A stretch of DNA of 64,000 bases from NCBI RefSeq assembly GCF_038502225.1, contig NC_091325.1, forward strand, positions 28,238,380-28,302,379, read 5' to 3'. Positions 41,589 through 52,703 of the stretch are shown piece after piece. Source of the stretch: Cherax quadricarinatus (lineage: Eukaryota > Arthropoda > Malacostraca > Decapoda > Parastacidae). The notes under the pieces are model-generated. The model worked only from the letters and a program-made list of their open reading frames with translations. It did no database searches and was not told the DNA's origin. A program made the translations under genes and the position numbers. Within the stretch, counting starts at the first letter, position 1. Each line of letters begins with the position of its first letter.

Positions 41589-44500
41589 ATGAGTCCCTAC
41601 TTTGCTAAAGTGAAAGTTGGAATAGACGAGACTCAATTAGTTGAAATTAATTCCTTCCGTGATACTGGAAGTTATTTAACATTGTTGAAGCAGGACATAC
41701 TTCCCGTAAGTGATATGACTCGCACAAAGCTAGATGTCTTATTAGAAGCCTATGGAGGCGCCATTATAAGAGTGCCTCTTCACAGGATATACATCCAAAC
41801 ACCAACCTATACTGGCTTTGTGTCGGTAGGTATATCCAGTGAAAATTTTCCTATTCAGGGCGTTGACTTACTCATAGGCAATGATCTAGACTATCCAGGT
41901 ATAAGCCGAGAGCCTCTAGTTATTGATAATTCTACTGACATTAACTATGCCATAGAAGCTCGAAAAGAGGCTCCTACCTTATTTCCTCTCAATGTTATAA
42001 CTAGAGCAATGTCTAGAGCGCCTCAAAATCCTTTATCAACTGAAGTCCTAAGTGAAGGCGAAGATTTAGGTCTCGATTTATTGTTCAGCCGATCCTTACA
42101 ACCCGAATCTTCAAATCTGAAATATTCTATGATCGGCCCTTTTCAAGATTCTGATATTAAAATGCTATCGAAAGAAGATTTAATAAGGGATCAATTCCTT
42201 GATCCATACCTAGAGAAATTACGAGAGATAGCTATTACAGAAGATGACGCCCAAGACCTGGAAAATTGTTACTACCTTGCTAATGGTATATTAATGAGAA
42301 AGGAAAAGTCTCTTTTGTCTTCCGACGATCATCTGGCTACCAGCAAACATCTAGTAGTGCTACCTAGCACTTTTAGAGAATTGGCTATTAGTTTCGCCCA
42401 CCATAGTCCCATGGGAGGACATTTGGGAGTAAAGAAAACGCTGGGCAAAATAGCCAAGCATTTTCATTGGCCCAGAATGAAGGAGACTGTGGAAAGCTAT
42501 CTAAAAGGTTGTCAAGTCTGTCAAGTGACCGGCAAACCTTCGCACACACCTCCACCAGTTCCCCTCATTCCGATTCCCGTCAGTGGTGAGCCCTTCTCAC
42601 GCCTGATAATAGATTGTGTTGGTCCGTTACCCAAGACTAAACAAGGGAATCAATATCTGTTTACAATTATGGATGTCGTTACTCGATATCCAGAGGCTAT
42701 CCCTTTGAGAAAAATTAATTCTCGCATCATTGTTCGAGCTTTGCAAAAATTTTTCTCACAGGTGGGGATTCCCCGAATAATTCAATCAGATCAAGGTTCA
42801 AATTTTACCTCTAAGATGTTTCGCGATGCCTTATCTCGCCTCGGAATTAAGTCCGTATTTTCTGTTGCTTATCACCCTCAGTCGCAAGGAGCCCTCGAAC
42901 GATTTCATCAAACATTAAAATCAATGATGAGAGCGTACTGCGAGCAGTTTTCCAGAGATTGGGACGAAGGAATACCATTCCTCTTGTTCGCCTTAAGGGA
43001 AAGCGAACAAGAAAGCACTGGGTTTAGTCCATTTGAATTAATTTACGGACACCAAGTACGCGGCCCCCTCGCCGTACTAAAAGATTCATGGACCTGAAAA
43101 TCAGAAACCTCGCTTAAAACAACTCCAACTCTAATGCAAAAGCGTTTGTCACAACTGAGGGAATTAGCCTCAAAAAACTTAGCTAAGGCCCAATCCAAGA
43201 TGAAGCATTGTTATGACAAACACACACGTTCTCGTTTCTTCAAACAAGGCGACAAGGTTATGGCACAGAAATTCTTACCTGGACACGCTCTGCAACCTAG
43301 ATACGAAGGTCCTTTGGAAGTGATTGAGCGGCTCAATGAGGTAAATTATGTACTACAAACTCCTGGAAAGAGAAAAGCAAAACGTACTTATCACATAAAC
43401 CAACTTAAGGCTTACCACCCTAGTATCGTACCAGTTTCGACAGTTCTTCCTTTAGCTGAAACTGAAAATGTAAGTCTGCCCAGCATCTCTAAAGCGATAG
43501 AAGTACGTTTAAAAAATTCAGAGACATTGCAATCTCTTGATACCTTTCTTATGGACCTTGATTTGAAGAAAGCAAAAGATATCAAAGACTTGATATTACG
43601 TTATGAGGTTTTATTCGATGACGTCCCTAGGTGTTGTACATTGGGAATTCACGACATAGATGTACAAGGAGCAAAGCCTTGCAAACAGTCACCTTATAGG
43701 GCAAGTCCACTCAAACAGGAAACATTAAACAAAGAAGTAGAATTTTTGTTGTCCCATGGACTCATAGAACGGAGTAAAAGTCCGTGGGCCTCGCCCTGTA
43801 TATTAGTTCCCAAGCCTGATGGAACTTCTAGAATGTGCACTGATTATCGTAAGGTTAATGCTCTCACGGTACCAGATGGTTTCCCACTACCCCGTATTGA
43901 TGATCTAATAGACAGAGTATCAGGAGCCGCCTATGTCACCCGCCTGGATTTATTAAGGGGCTATTACCAAGTGCCGCTTACCCAGCAAGCCCAAGAAATA
44001 TCCGCATTTACTATACAAGGCGGATTATTCAATTATCGTGTTATGCCCTTCGGGTTGTGTAACGCGGCCTCTACCTTTCAGCGCCTGATGAACCTGCTGA
44101 CCAATGATTTAGAAGGAGTGGATGCATATCTAGATGATCTTGTTATATATAGCAATGAGTGGGAGCAACATTTAATTCGCCTGGAAACCTTATTTAAGAA
44201 GTTAGAAAAGTACAACTTCACCATAAATTTAGCCAAGTGTCAGTTTGGACAAGCCAAGATTAAATACCTCGGTTTTTGTATAGGTCAAGGTGAGGTACGT
44301 CCTGTTGATGTAAAAGTTAGGGCCATTGCCGAGTTTCCTATCCCTCAAGATAGAAAGTCTATACAGAGGTTCCTTGGAATGACTGGTTATTATCGACGTT
44401 TCTGTCCTAATTTTTCTCAGGTTGCATCTCCTCTTACTGAGTTAACCAGTAGTAAGATGAAGTTTTGCTGGACGAAAGATTGTGAGATAGCTTTTAATCG

Positions 44501-44933
44501 GTTGAAGCGGTTGCTTTCTTCGTCACCCGTATTGAAAAGTCCTGACTTTAATCAACCCTTCTATTTACACATCGATGCCAGCGGTTATGCTGTGGGGGCG
44601 GTGTTACTTCAGAAATCCCCCTCTACTGATATTTTGCATCCTATATCTTATTTTTCTTCAAAGTTGAAACGTCACCAAAAGAATTACGCCACTGTAGAGA
44701 AAGAAGCTCTTGCCCTAGTAATATCTTTGGAACATTTTGACATTTATCTGGGAACCTCCCCCCATAAAATTATGGTATTTTCTGATCACAACCCTTTAAT
44801 TTATATTAATTCTATGAAATCAAAGAACACCCGAATCCTCAGGTGGGCTCTGAGGATCCAACCTTATCTGATTAGTATTCAACACTTAAGTGGGTCCCTT
44901 AACATAATTGCTGATGCTCTTTCTCGCCCTTGA
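41589..44933 (+). pseudogene. Ty3-type pol, unit 1 (single nonsense codon)
   Basis: This aligns with the intact pol of unit 2 over its whole length. A TGA at 43095-43097 replaces a GGA Gly codon, right after the integrase core. Both sides remain in the same frame (41589-43097 and 43134-44933). All domains and catalytic motifs, including RFFKQGDKV after integrase and YLDD in RT, are otherwise present. Only this one change blocks the protein. Confidence 0.92.
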
Positions 44934-45343
44934 AAAAAAAAAATTGTATACCTTAAAATGTAAAGTTAAGAAATGAGTACTCTTAGAGCCTAATTTGTAT
45001 ATATATTATATATTTTTGTTAATGATTTTCTTTTATATTGACAGTATGACTATGAAAGCCGTTTCGTTGATGGGACGAAGTATTAAGTACACATGGATGA
45101 CCCTGACAGTCATGTCCGAGACTCCTATTCTCGAATTGTGATGGAAGCCACTCCAGATAGTTCTTCTGGCCATTGTTCCAAAAGCTCATCCTCTGGCAAA
45201 TAACCATGCTGTTCGAGTTCTTGCTTCTCCATTCTTCCGTCGTACTACTTGCCTTATTTACCAAGAGGACGCTACTATAAAGGAGATATTACCAAGGACG
45301 CTTGCAAACTCCCTACTGCGACCTATTGTCGTTCGTGGGGGGG
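44934..45343 (+). other. 3' non-coding region and polypurine tract, unit 1
   Basis: About 410 bases lie between pol and LTR 2. They begin with a run of A. A splice-acceptor-like tttcttttatattgacag ends at 45044. The region finishes with a run of eight G at 45337-45344 that probably serves as the polypurine tract. No third gene such as env is recognisable. Confidence 0.6.
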
Positions 45344-46285
45344 GTTATATCTTCGAAATTGGTCATCCTGTGTTATTTAAATATTGTAAGAGCATATGTT
45401 CATCACTTAATATTATAGCGTGAAAGTCCCCGTTTATAGCTAAAATAGAGACTTTCGGCGTTATATTATTATCTGTTAATATATGAAAAATACCATGGTA
45501 TTATCGCTATTATCGTTATTATCACTATTATCTTATTATCACTATTTTGTAATTATCACTATTATTTTACTATTATGGTTAGGTAGGATTTCTTGTGTAT
45601 ATAGAGTTTAAGTCTCGGAACCATCCGGTGAATTGTTCAATTGTTTATGTCTGGCTGGCTGACGTGGCTCAGCTGATCCAACCTGACGACACGTCAACAG
45701 ACTGGCAAGTAGTCAGTCTGCTCCCAGCTCTAGCCCTGACAACTGATCGTATATTGGCTCTTACGGTGTACAGTTGAATGGTTTTGAGAATTGGACTCTA
45801 GAGCTGACTCACTTTGTTCCTCATTACTTTGAAAGACTCTTTTGATATTTATATTCTTGGTCAGTTCAGTAATCCATAGATACTTTACGGCCAGATTCAA
45901 AGGTCTTGTTAAATCTTGTACCTTTTGTATTTTGAGTCTACAGTCTTGTTAAGAAAGAGACGTAAATATTAATGAGGACTTAGATACAGGAAGAATAATT
46001 AAACTTCCTTATTAATATGACATTTCCATGATTTGGAACTAAATGTATATGGTAATTTTATTGTACAAAGTATTAAGTTAAATTAACTACAAAGAGAAGA
46101 TAAAGTATTGTATTTAAATACTTTAATAAATTTGAATATTATTCTATGGAGTTTCCCAGTTGAAATTATTTCCCCTAGACTAAAATACCTTTAAATAACT
46201 CGGATCCAAAAAATCTTGTTGCATAAGAAATAAATGGTAACAGGCCACATTCTGAAGTTCTTTAAAAAATTTCTTATTCGCAACA
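45344..46285 (+). repeat. LTR 2 of the Ty3-type array (shared)
   Basis: This LTR serves as the 3' LTR of unit 1 and the 5' LTR of unit 2. It differs from LTRs 1 and 3 near 46180 (actaaaatacctttaaat), where those two agree with each other. TATA-like and AATAAA motifs are kept. Confidence 0.92.
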
Positions 46286-46287
46286 AA

Positions 46288-46305
46288 TGGGGTACCCGTC
46301 CGGGA
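46288..46305 (+). promoter_or_regulatory. Primer-binding site, Ty3-type unit 2
   Basis: TGGGGTACCCGTCCGGGA, two bases after LTR 2, identical to the site of unit 1. Confidence 0.7.
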
Positions 46306-46393
46306 TCTCTGTTGTTCTAAGACATTGATCAAAAGAACAATATTAAAGTTATATACTGGGAATTTATCTTTAGTTAATTTCAAAATATTGATC

Positions 46394-47923
46394 ATGGAAG
46401 ATCACATTAAAGAGTTATTTGAAGATTTAACATTGTCAAAGCTGGACTCCTTGAAACTTCAAACGTGCTGGCAGATAGCCCGTAAATTGGGAGTACCATA
46501 CGATAGATATTACACAGCCAATACCGTAAGGGCAATAATTAGAAACAAATTGTTTCCAGGGGCCTCTAACCATCATGTAGCAGGAGATTCTGACTCTGAA
46601 AGTTTAGTTTCTCAAGTAAGCTACCAGTCGAGAATCGAAGTATTAGAAGAACAATTTCAAAGAGTTGATCTTGAAATTGAATCAGATAGATTAGGTCCAG
46701 CTTTGGCCTCTAGTAAAGAAGATGAAGTACTGAAGGGTGCAGCCGCTGTTCGGCATTTGCCCGCTACTGAAGGAATTCCTATTAATGGTCAGCCTGGCCC
46801 TCACCAAGGTGCACGTCCAAAGGAATATCAACATACCGCCAGTTCAATTCCCTCATTTTCGATACCATCGGGGCATATTTCTCAAAGTCAGTTTGAGAAA
46901 TTAGAGAGACTATTTATTTTACAGACTGCTCAAATTGAGGCTCAGCGTAAATTAAATGAAGAAGACTTTCAAAGGGAAATGCTCCGCTATATAAGACAAC
47001 AACAAGTGAGTGAAAGATGTACTGAATCCTCAAATGATTCTTTCAATATACAAAAAGCTGCATCTATGGTTCCAAGGTTTAATGAAGGAGATTTAGATAC
47101 TTATTTTGAAGTCTTTGAGAATCAAGCACGTGCTATGAGCTGGCCCCGACAACACTGGGCAACCTTATTACATACTTCGTTGTCTGGTAAAGCTCAAAGT
47201 TGTACGGCTACGTTACCTTTTGAGAAATATGTGGATTATGATTCCGTTAAGAAGGCTATCCTAGAGGCTTATGATCTCCTCCCAGTAAGTTATCAAAAAA
47301 CCTTTAGAGCATTAAAACGCCAGCCAACTCAGTCGTATGTAGATTTTGCACGTGAAAAGAAAATCGCTTTTGAGAGATGGTGTAGAGCTTCTAACTGTAA
47401 ATCTATGGAAAGTCTTTCCCAATTGATCCTGCATGAGGATTTCTATAATAATTTACCAGAAGACTTGCATAGGTATTTGATTAGTTGCCCCATAGTAAAT
47501 ATACTAGAAACAGCCTCGCTCGCCGATAATTATGAAATATCTCAACAATTGATTGGCGAAACAAAAAGTAAGGAAACAGTGACTAAATATGCCCCTAAGA
47601 AAGGACGATCCAATCTTACAGAGATGCGTCGCATACAGAATCCTTACCAGACCTCCTATGATGCCTCCACGCCCATTAATAATAAATTTAGATCTAACTC
47701 TAGGAAAAGTTCAAAACCACTAAGGCATAACAGTGAGTTGAACTGCACTTATTGTAATAAGAAAGGGCATGTAAGGAAATACTGTTATTGGCTAGAGAGG
47801 GATACCAGGAACGAGCGACTTCGTTTCCCAACTCAGGTAATATCTTCATCGACAACTAAAAAGAAACTGAACCCTAGTACCGAACAAGGTTCACAAGAAC
47901 GAATCAGTAGTCATTCTAGATGA
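46394..47923 (+). CDS. Ty3-type gag, unit 2 (intact)
   Basis: The structural protein that forms the virus-like particle. I chose the Met at 46394 (MEDHIKELFEDL) over the one at 46325, because the helical N-terminal domain starts there. This gives about 509 residues. Order: an N-terminal SAP-like segment (LTLSKLDSLKLQ), a linker, a capsid-like retrotransposon gag domain (PRFNEGDLDTYFEVFENQA, then YDLLPVSYQKTFR and QSYVDFAREK), and a C-terminal CCHC knuckle CTYCNKKGHVRKYC with C-x2-C-x4-H-x4-C spacing. The frame ends in UGA, beyond which pol continues in the same frame. Confidence 0.92.
   Translation: MEDHIKELFEDLTLSKLDSLKLQTCWQIARKLGVPYDRYYTANTVRAIIRNKLFPGASNHHVAGDSDSESLVSQVSYQSRIEVLEEQFQRVDLEIESDRLGPALASSKEDEVLKGAAAVRHLPATEGIPINGQPGPHQGARPKEYQHTASSIPSFSIPSGHISQSQFEKLERLFILQTAQIEAQRKLNEEDFQREMLRYIRQQQVSERCTESSNDSFNIQKAASMVPRFNEGDLDTYFEVFENQARAMSWPRQHWATLLHTSLSGKAQSCTATLPFEKYVDYDSVKKAILEAYDLLPVSYQKTFRALKRQPTQSYVDFAREKKIAFERWCRASNCKSMESLSQLILHEDFYNNLPEDLHRYLISCPIVNILETASLADNYEISQQLIGETKSKETVTKYAPKKGRSNLTEMRRIQNPYQTSYDASTPINNKFRSNSRKSSKPLRHNSELNCTYCNKKGHVRKYCYWLERDTRNERLRFPTQVISSSTTKKKLNPSTEQGSQERISSHSR
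47921..47923 (+). promoter_or_regulatory. In-frame UGA between gag and pol, unit 2 (UGA CUC)
   Basis: Only this stop separates gag from pol. The 14 codons from here to the first pol Met (47966) are open and in the gag frame. The layout predicts a gag-pol fusion made by readthrough and not by frameshifting. Confidence 0.65.
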
Positions 47924-47965
47924 CTCAATACTAGAGCTGTTTCAGAAAAAGATATTCACTCAGCT

Positions 47966-50900
47966 ATGAGTCCCTACTTTGCTAAAGTGAAAGTTGGAAT
48001 AGACGAGACTCAATTAGTTGAAATTAATTCCTTCCGTGATACTGGAAGTTATTTAACATTGTTGAAGCAGGACATACTTCCCGTAAGTGATATGACTCGC
48101 ACAAAGCTAGATGTCTTATTAGAAGCCTATGGAGGCGCCATTATAAGAGTGCCTCTTCACAGGATATACATCCAAACACCAACCTATACTGGCTTTGTGT
48201 CGGTAGGTATATCCAGTGAAAATTTTCCTATTCAGGGCGTTGACTTACTCATAGGCAATGATCTAGACTATCCAGGTATAAGCCGAGAGCCTCTAGTTAT
48301 TGATAATTCTACTGACATTAACTATGCCATAGAAGCTCGAAAAGAGGCTCCTACCTTATTTCCTCTCAATGTTATAACTAGAGCAATGTCTAGAGCGCCT
48401 CAAAATCCTTTATCAACTGAAGTCCTAAGTGAAGGCGAAGATTTAGGTCTCGATTTATTGTTCAGCCGATCCTTACAACCCGGATCTTCAAATCTGAAAT
48501 ATTCTATGATCGGCCCTTTTCAAGATTCTGATATTAAAATGCTATCGAAAGAAGATTTAATAAGGGATCAGTTCCTTGATCCATCCCTAGAGAAATTACG
48601 AGAGATAGCTATTACAGAAGACGACGCCCAAGACCTGGACAATTGTTACTATCTTGCTAATGGTATATTAATGAGAAAGGAAAAGTCTCTTTTGTCTTCC
48701 GACGATCATCTGGCTACCAGCAAACATCTAGTAGTGCTACCTAGCACCTTTAGAGAATTGGCTATTAGTTTCGCCCACCATAGTCCCATGGGAGGACATT
48801 TGGGAGTAAAGAAAACGCTGGGCAAAATAGCCAAGCATTTTCATTGGCCCAGAATGAAGGAGACTGTGGAAAGCTATCTAAAAGGTTGTCAAGTCTGCCA
48901 AGTGACCGGCAAACCTTCGCACACACCTCCACCAGTTCCCCTCATTCCGATTCCCGTCAGTGGTGAGCCCTTCTCACGCCTGATAATAGATTGTGTTGGT
49001 CCGTTACCCAAGACTAAACAAGGGAATCAATATCTGTTTACAATTATGGATGTCGTTACTCGATATCCAGAGGCTATCCCTTTGAGAAAAATTAATTCTC
49101 GCATCATTGTTCGAGCTTTGCAAAAAATTTTCTCACAGGTGGGGATTCCCCGAATAATTCAATCAGATCAAGGTTCAAATTTTACCTCTAAGATGTTTCG
49201 CGATGCCTTATCTCGCCTCGGAATTAAGTCCGTATTTTCTGTTGCTTATCACCCTCAGTCGCAAGGAGCCCTCGAACGATTTCATCAAACATTAAAATCA
49301 ATGATGAGAGCGTACTGCGAGCAGTTTTCCAGAGATTGGGACGAAGGAATACCATTCCTCTTGTTCGCCTTAAGGGAAAGCGAACAAGAAAGCACTGGGT
49401 TTAGTCCATTTGAATTAATTTACGGACACCAAGTACGCGGCCCCCTCGCCGTACTAAAAGATTCATGGACCGGAAAATCAGAACCCTCGCTTAAAACAAC
49501 TCCAACTCTAATGCAAAAGCGTTTGTCACAACTGAGGGAATTAGCCTCAAAAAACTTAGCTAAGGCCCAATCCAAGATGAAGCATTGTTATGACAAACAC
49601 ACACGCTCTCGTTTCTTCAAACCAGGTGACAGTGTGATGGCACAGAAATTCTTACCTGGACACGCTCTGCAACCTAGATACGAAGGTCCTTTGGAAGTGA
49701 TTGAGCGGCTCAATGAGGTAAATTATGTACTACAAACTCCAGGAAAGAGAAAAGCAAAACGTACTTATCACATAAACCAACTTAAGGCTTACCACCCTAG
49801 TATCGTACCAGTTTCGACAGTTCTTCCTTTAGCTGAAACTGAAAATGTAAGTCTGCCCAGCATCTCTAAAGCGATAGAAGTACGTTTAAAAAATTCAGAG
49901 ACATTGCAATCTCTTGATACCTTTCTTATGGACCTTGATTTGAAGAAAGCCAAAGATATCAAAGACTTGATATTACGTTATGAGGTTTTATTCGATGACG
50001 TCCCTAGGTGTTGTACATTGGGAATTCACGACATAGATGTACAAGGAGCAAAGCCTTGCAAACAGTCACCTTATAGGGCAAGTCCACTCAAACAGGAAAC
50101 ATTAAACAAAGAAGTAGAATTTTTGTTGTCCCATGGACTCATAGAACGGAGTAAAAGTCCGTGGGCCTCGCCCTGTATATTAGTTCCCAAGCCTGATGGA
50201 ACTTCTAGAATGTGCACTGATTATCGTAAGGTTAATGCTCTCACGGTACCAGATGGTTTCCCACTACCCCGTATTGATGATCTAATAGACAGAGTATCAG
50301 GAGCCGCCTATGTCACCCGCCTGGATTTATTAAGGGGCTATTACCAAGTGCCGCTTACCCAGCGAGCCCAAGAAATATCCGCATTTACTATACAAGGCGG
50401 ATTATTCAATTATCGTGTTATGCCCTTCGGGTTGTGTAACGCGGCCTCTACCTTTCAGCGCCTGATGAACCTGCTGACCAATGATTTAGAAGGAGTGGAT
50501 GCATATCTAGATGATCTTGTTATATATAGCAATGAGTGGGAGCAACATTTAATTCGCCTGGAAACCTTATTTAAGAAGTTAGAAAAGTACAACTTCACCA
50601 TAAATTTAGCCAAGTGTCAGTTTGGACAAGCCAAGATTAAATACCTCGGTTTTTGTATAGGTCAAGGTGAGGTACGTCCTGTTGATGTAAAAGTTAGGGC
50701 CATTGCCGAGTTTCCTATCCCTCAAGATAGAAAGTCTATACAGAGGTTCCTTGGAATGACTGGTTATTATCGACGTTTCTGTCCTAATTTTTCTCAGGTT
50801 GCATCTCCTCTTACTGAGTTAACCAGTAGTAAGATGAAGTTTTGCTGGACGAAAGATTGTGAGATAGCTTTTAATCGGTTGAAGCGGTTGCTTTCTTCGT

Positions 50901-51310
50901 CACCCGTATTGAAAAGTCCTGACTTTAATCAACCCTTCTATTTACACATCGATGCCAGCGGTTATGCTGTGGGGGCGGTGTTACTTCAGAAATCCCCCTC
51001 TACTGATATTTTGCATCCTATATCTTATTTTTCTTCAAAGTTGAAACGTCACCAAAAGAATTACGCCACTGTAGAGAAAGAAGCTCTTGCCCTAGTAATA
51101 TCTTTGGAACATTTTGACATTTATCTGGGAACCTCCCCCCATAAAATTATGGTATTTTCTGATCACAACCCTTTAATTTATATTAATTCTATGAAATCAA
51201 AGAACACCCGAATCCTCAGGTGGGCTCTGAGGATCCAACCTTATCTGATTAGTATTCAACACTTAAGTGGATCCCTTAACATAATTGCTGATGCTCTTTC
51301 TCGCCCCTGA
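47966..51310 (+). CDS. Ty3-type pol, unit 2 (protease, integrase, RT, RNase H; intact)
   Basis: The 1114-residue polyprotein starts with an aspartic protease (FRDTGSYLTL near residue 25, DLLIGNDLDY). Next is integrase: a zinc-binding HHSPMGGHLG...CQVCQ segment, then the core with IIDCVGPLP, QSDQGSNFTS and GALERFHQTL supplying the D-D-E residues. A GPY/F-like module follows (RYEGPLEVIERLNEVNYV). The RT comes after, with CTDYRKVNALT, TRLDLLRGYYQV, MPFGLCNAASTFQ and AYLDDLVIYS. RNase H closes the protein with HIDASGYAVGAVL, EKEALALV and FSDHNPL, ending in IADALSRP. In most Ty3-type elements integrase follows RNase H; here it precedes RT, as in Gmr1-type elements. All catalytic residues I can check are present. 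Confidence 0.95.
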   Translation: MSPYFAKVKVGIDETQLVEINSFRDTGSYLTLLKQDILPVSDMTRTKLDVLLEAYGGAIIRVPLHRIYIQTPTYTGFVSVGISSENFPIQGVDLLIGNDLDYPGISREPLVIDNSTDINYAIEARKEAPTLFPLNVITRAMSRAPQNPLSTEVLSEGEDLGLDLLFSRSLQPGSSNLKYSMIGPFQDSDIKMLSKEDLIRDQFLDPSLEKLREIAITEDDAQDLDNCYYLANGILMRKEKSLLSSDDHLATSKHLVVLPSTFRELAISFAHHSPMGGHLGVKKTLGKIAKHFHWPRMKETVESYLKGCQVCQVTGKPSHTPPPVPLIPIPVSGEPFSRLIIDCVGPLPKTKQGNQYLFTIMDVVTRYPEAIPLRKINSRIIVRALQKIFSQVGIPRIIQSDQGSNFTSKMFRDALSRLGIKSVFSVAYHPQSQGALERFHQTLKSMMRAYCEQFSRDWDEGIPFLLFALRESEQESTGFSPFELIYGHQVRGPLAVLKDSWTGKSEPSLKTTPTLMQKRLSQLRELASKNLAKAQSKMKHCYDKHTRSRFFKPGDSVMAQKFLPGHALQPRYEGPLEVIERLNEVNYVLQTPGKRKAKRTYHINQLKAYHPSIVPVSTVLPLAETENVSLPSISKAIEVRLKNSETLQSLDTFLMDLDLKKAKDIKDLILRYEVLFDDVPRCCTLGIHDIDVQGAKPCKQSPYRASPLKQETLNKEVEFLLSHGLIERSKSPWASPCILVPKPDGTSRMCTDYRKVNALTVPDGFPLPRIDDLIDRVSGAAYVTRLDLLRGYYQVPLTQRAQEISAFTIQGGLFNYRVMPFGLCNAASTFQRLMNLLTNDLEGVDAYLDDLVIYSNEWEQHLIRLETLFKKLEKYNFTINLAKCQFGQAKIKYLGFCIGQGEVRPVDVKVRAIAEFPIPQDRKSIQRFLGMTGYYRRFCPNFSQVASPLTELTSSKMKFCWTKDCEIAFNRLKRLLSSSPVLKSPDFNQPFYLHIDASGYAVGAVLLQKSPSTDILHPISYFSSKLKRHQKNYATVEKEALALVISLEHFDIYLGTSPHKIMVFSDHNPLIYINSMKSKNTRILRWALRIQPYLISIQHLSGSLNIIADALSRP

Positions 51311-51723
51311 AAAAAAAAAATGTATACCTTAAAATGTAAAGTTAAGAAATGAGTACTCTTAGAGCCTAATTTATATATATATTATATATTTTTGTTAATG
51401 ATTTTCTTTTATATTGACAGTATGACTATGAAAGCCGTTTCGTTGATGGGACGAAGTATTAAGTACACATGGATGACCCTGACAGTCATGTCCGAGACTC
51501 CTATTCTCGAATTGTGATGGAAGCCACTCCAGATAGTTCTTCTGGCCATTGTTCCAAAAGCTCATCCTCTGGCAAATAACCATGCTGTTCGAGTTCTTGC
51601 TTCTCCATTCTTCCGTCGTACTACTTGCCTTATTTACCAAGAGGACGCTTACTATAAAGGAGATATTACCAAGGACGCTTGCAAACTCCCTACTGCGACC
51701 TATTGTCGTACGGGGGGGGGGGG
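51311..51723 (+). other. 3' non-coding region and G-run polypurine tract, unit 2
   Basis: Almost the same as the region after pol of unit 1. It ends in a run of 11-12 G directly before the LTR start TGTTATATC. The antisense open frame 51395-51640 is conserved only because the DNA is conserved, and it shows no known domain. Confidence 0.65.
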
Positions 51724-52680
51724 TGTTATATCTTTGAAATTGGTCATCCTGTGTTATTTAAATATTGTAAGAGCATATGTTCATCACTTAATATTATAGC
51801 GCGAAAGTCCCCGTTTATAGCTAAAATAGAGACTTTCGGCGTTATATTATTATCTGTTAATATATGAAAAATACCATGGTATTATCACTATTATCGTTAT
51901 TATCACTATTATCGTTATCACTATTATTGTTATTATCACTATTATCGTTATTATCACTATTATTTTACTATTAGGGTTAGGTAGGATTTCTTGTGTATAT
52001 AGAGTTTAAGTCTCGGAACCATCCTGTGAATTGTTCAGTTGTTTATGTCCGGCTGGCTGACGTGGCTCAGCTGATCCAACCTGACGACACGTCAACAGAC
52101 TGGCAAGTAGTCAGTCTGCTCCCAGCTCTAGCCCTGACAACTGATCGTATATTGGCTCTTACGGTGTACAGTTGAATGGTTTTGAGAATTGGACTCTAGA
52201 GCTGACTCACTTTGTTCCTCATTACTCTGAAAGACTCTTTTGATATTTATATTCTTGGTCAGTTCAGTAATCCATAGATACTTTACGGCCAGATTCAAAG
52301 GTCTTGTTAAATCTTGTACCTTTTGTATTTTGAGTCTACAGTCTTGTTAAGAAAGAGACGTAAATATTAATGAGGACTTAGATACAGGAAGAATAATTAA
52401 ACTTCCTTATTAATATGACATTTCCATGATTTGGAACTAAATGTATATGGTAATTTTATTGTACAAAGTATTAAGTTAAATTAACTACAAAGAGAAGATA
52501 AAGTATTGTATTTAAATACTTTAATAAATTTGAATATTATTCTATGGAGTTTCCCAGTTGAAATTATTTCCCCTAGACTCTAAAATACCTATAACTCGGA
52601 TCCAAAAATCTTGTTGCATAAGAAATAAATGGTAACAGGCCACATTCTGAAGTTCTTTAAAAAATTTCTTATTCGCAACA
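51724..52680 (+). repeat. LTR 3 of the Ty3-type array
   Basis: TGTTATATC to TTCGCAACA, with the TG...CA ends that define the LTR. It is longer than LTRs 1 and 2 because the TTATCACTA repeat near 51885-51965 has expanded. Confidence 0.93.
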
Positions 52681-52703
52681 TGGGTACACACACACACATA
52701 CAT

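Larger units (their letters stand above)
38965..52680 (+). mobile_element. Tandem array of a Ty3-type LTR element (three LTRs, two internal regions)
   Basis: Three LTRs of about 940-957 bases flank two internal regions of about 5.4 kb in one orientation, with the middle LTR shared. Pol order is protease, integrase, RT, RNase H, as known in the Gmr1 group of Ty3-type elements. The second internal region is intact. The bases flanking the array (aaagc and tgggt) do not match, so there is no visible target duplication for the array as a whole. Confidence 0.92.

Noticed and set aside
45019..45264. 81-codon antisense frame after pol, identical in both units
   Set aside because: The whole region is nearly identical between units, so conservation says nothing about coding. 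No domain was recognised.
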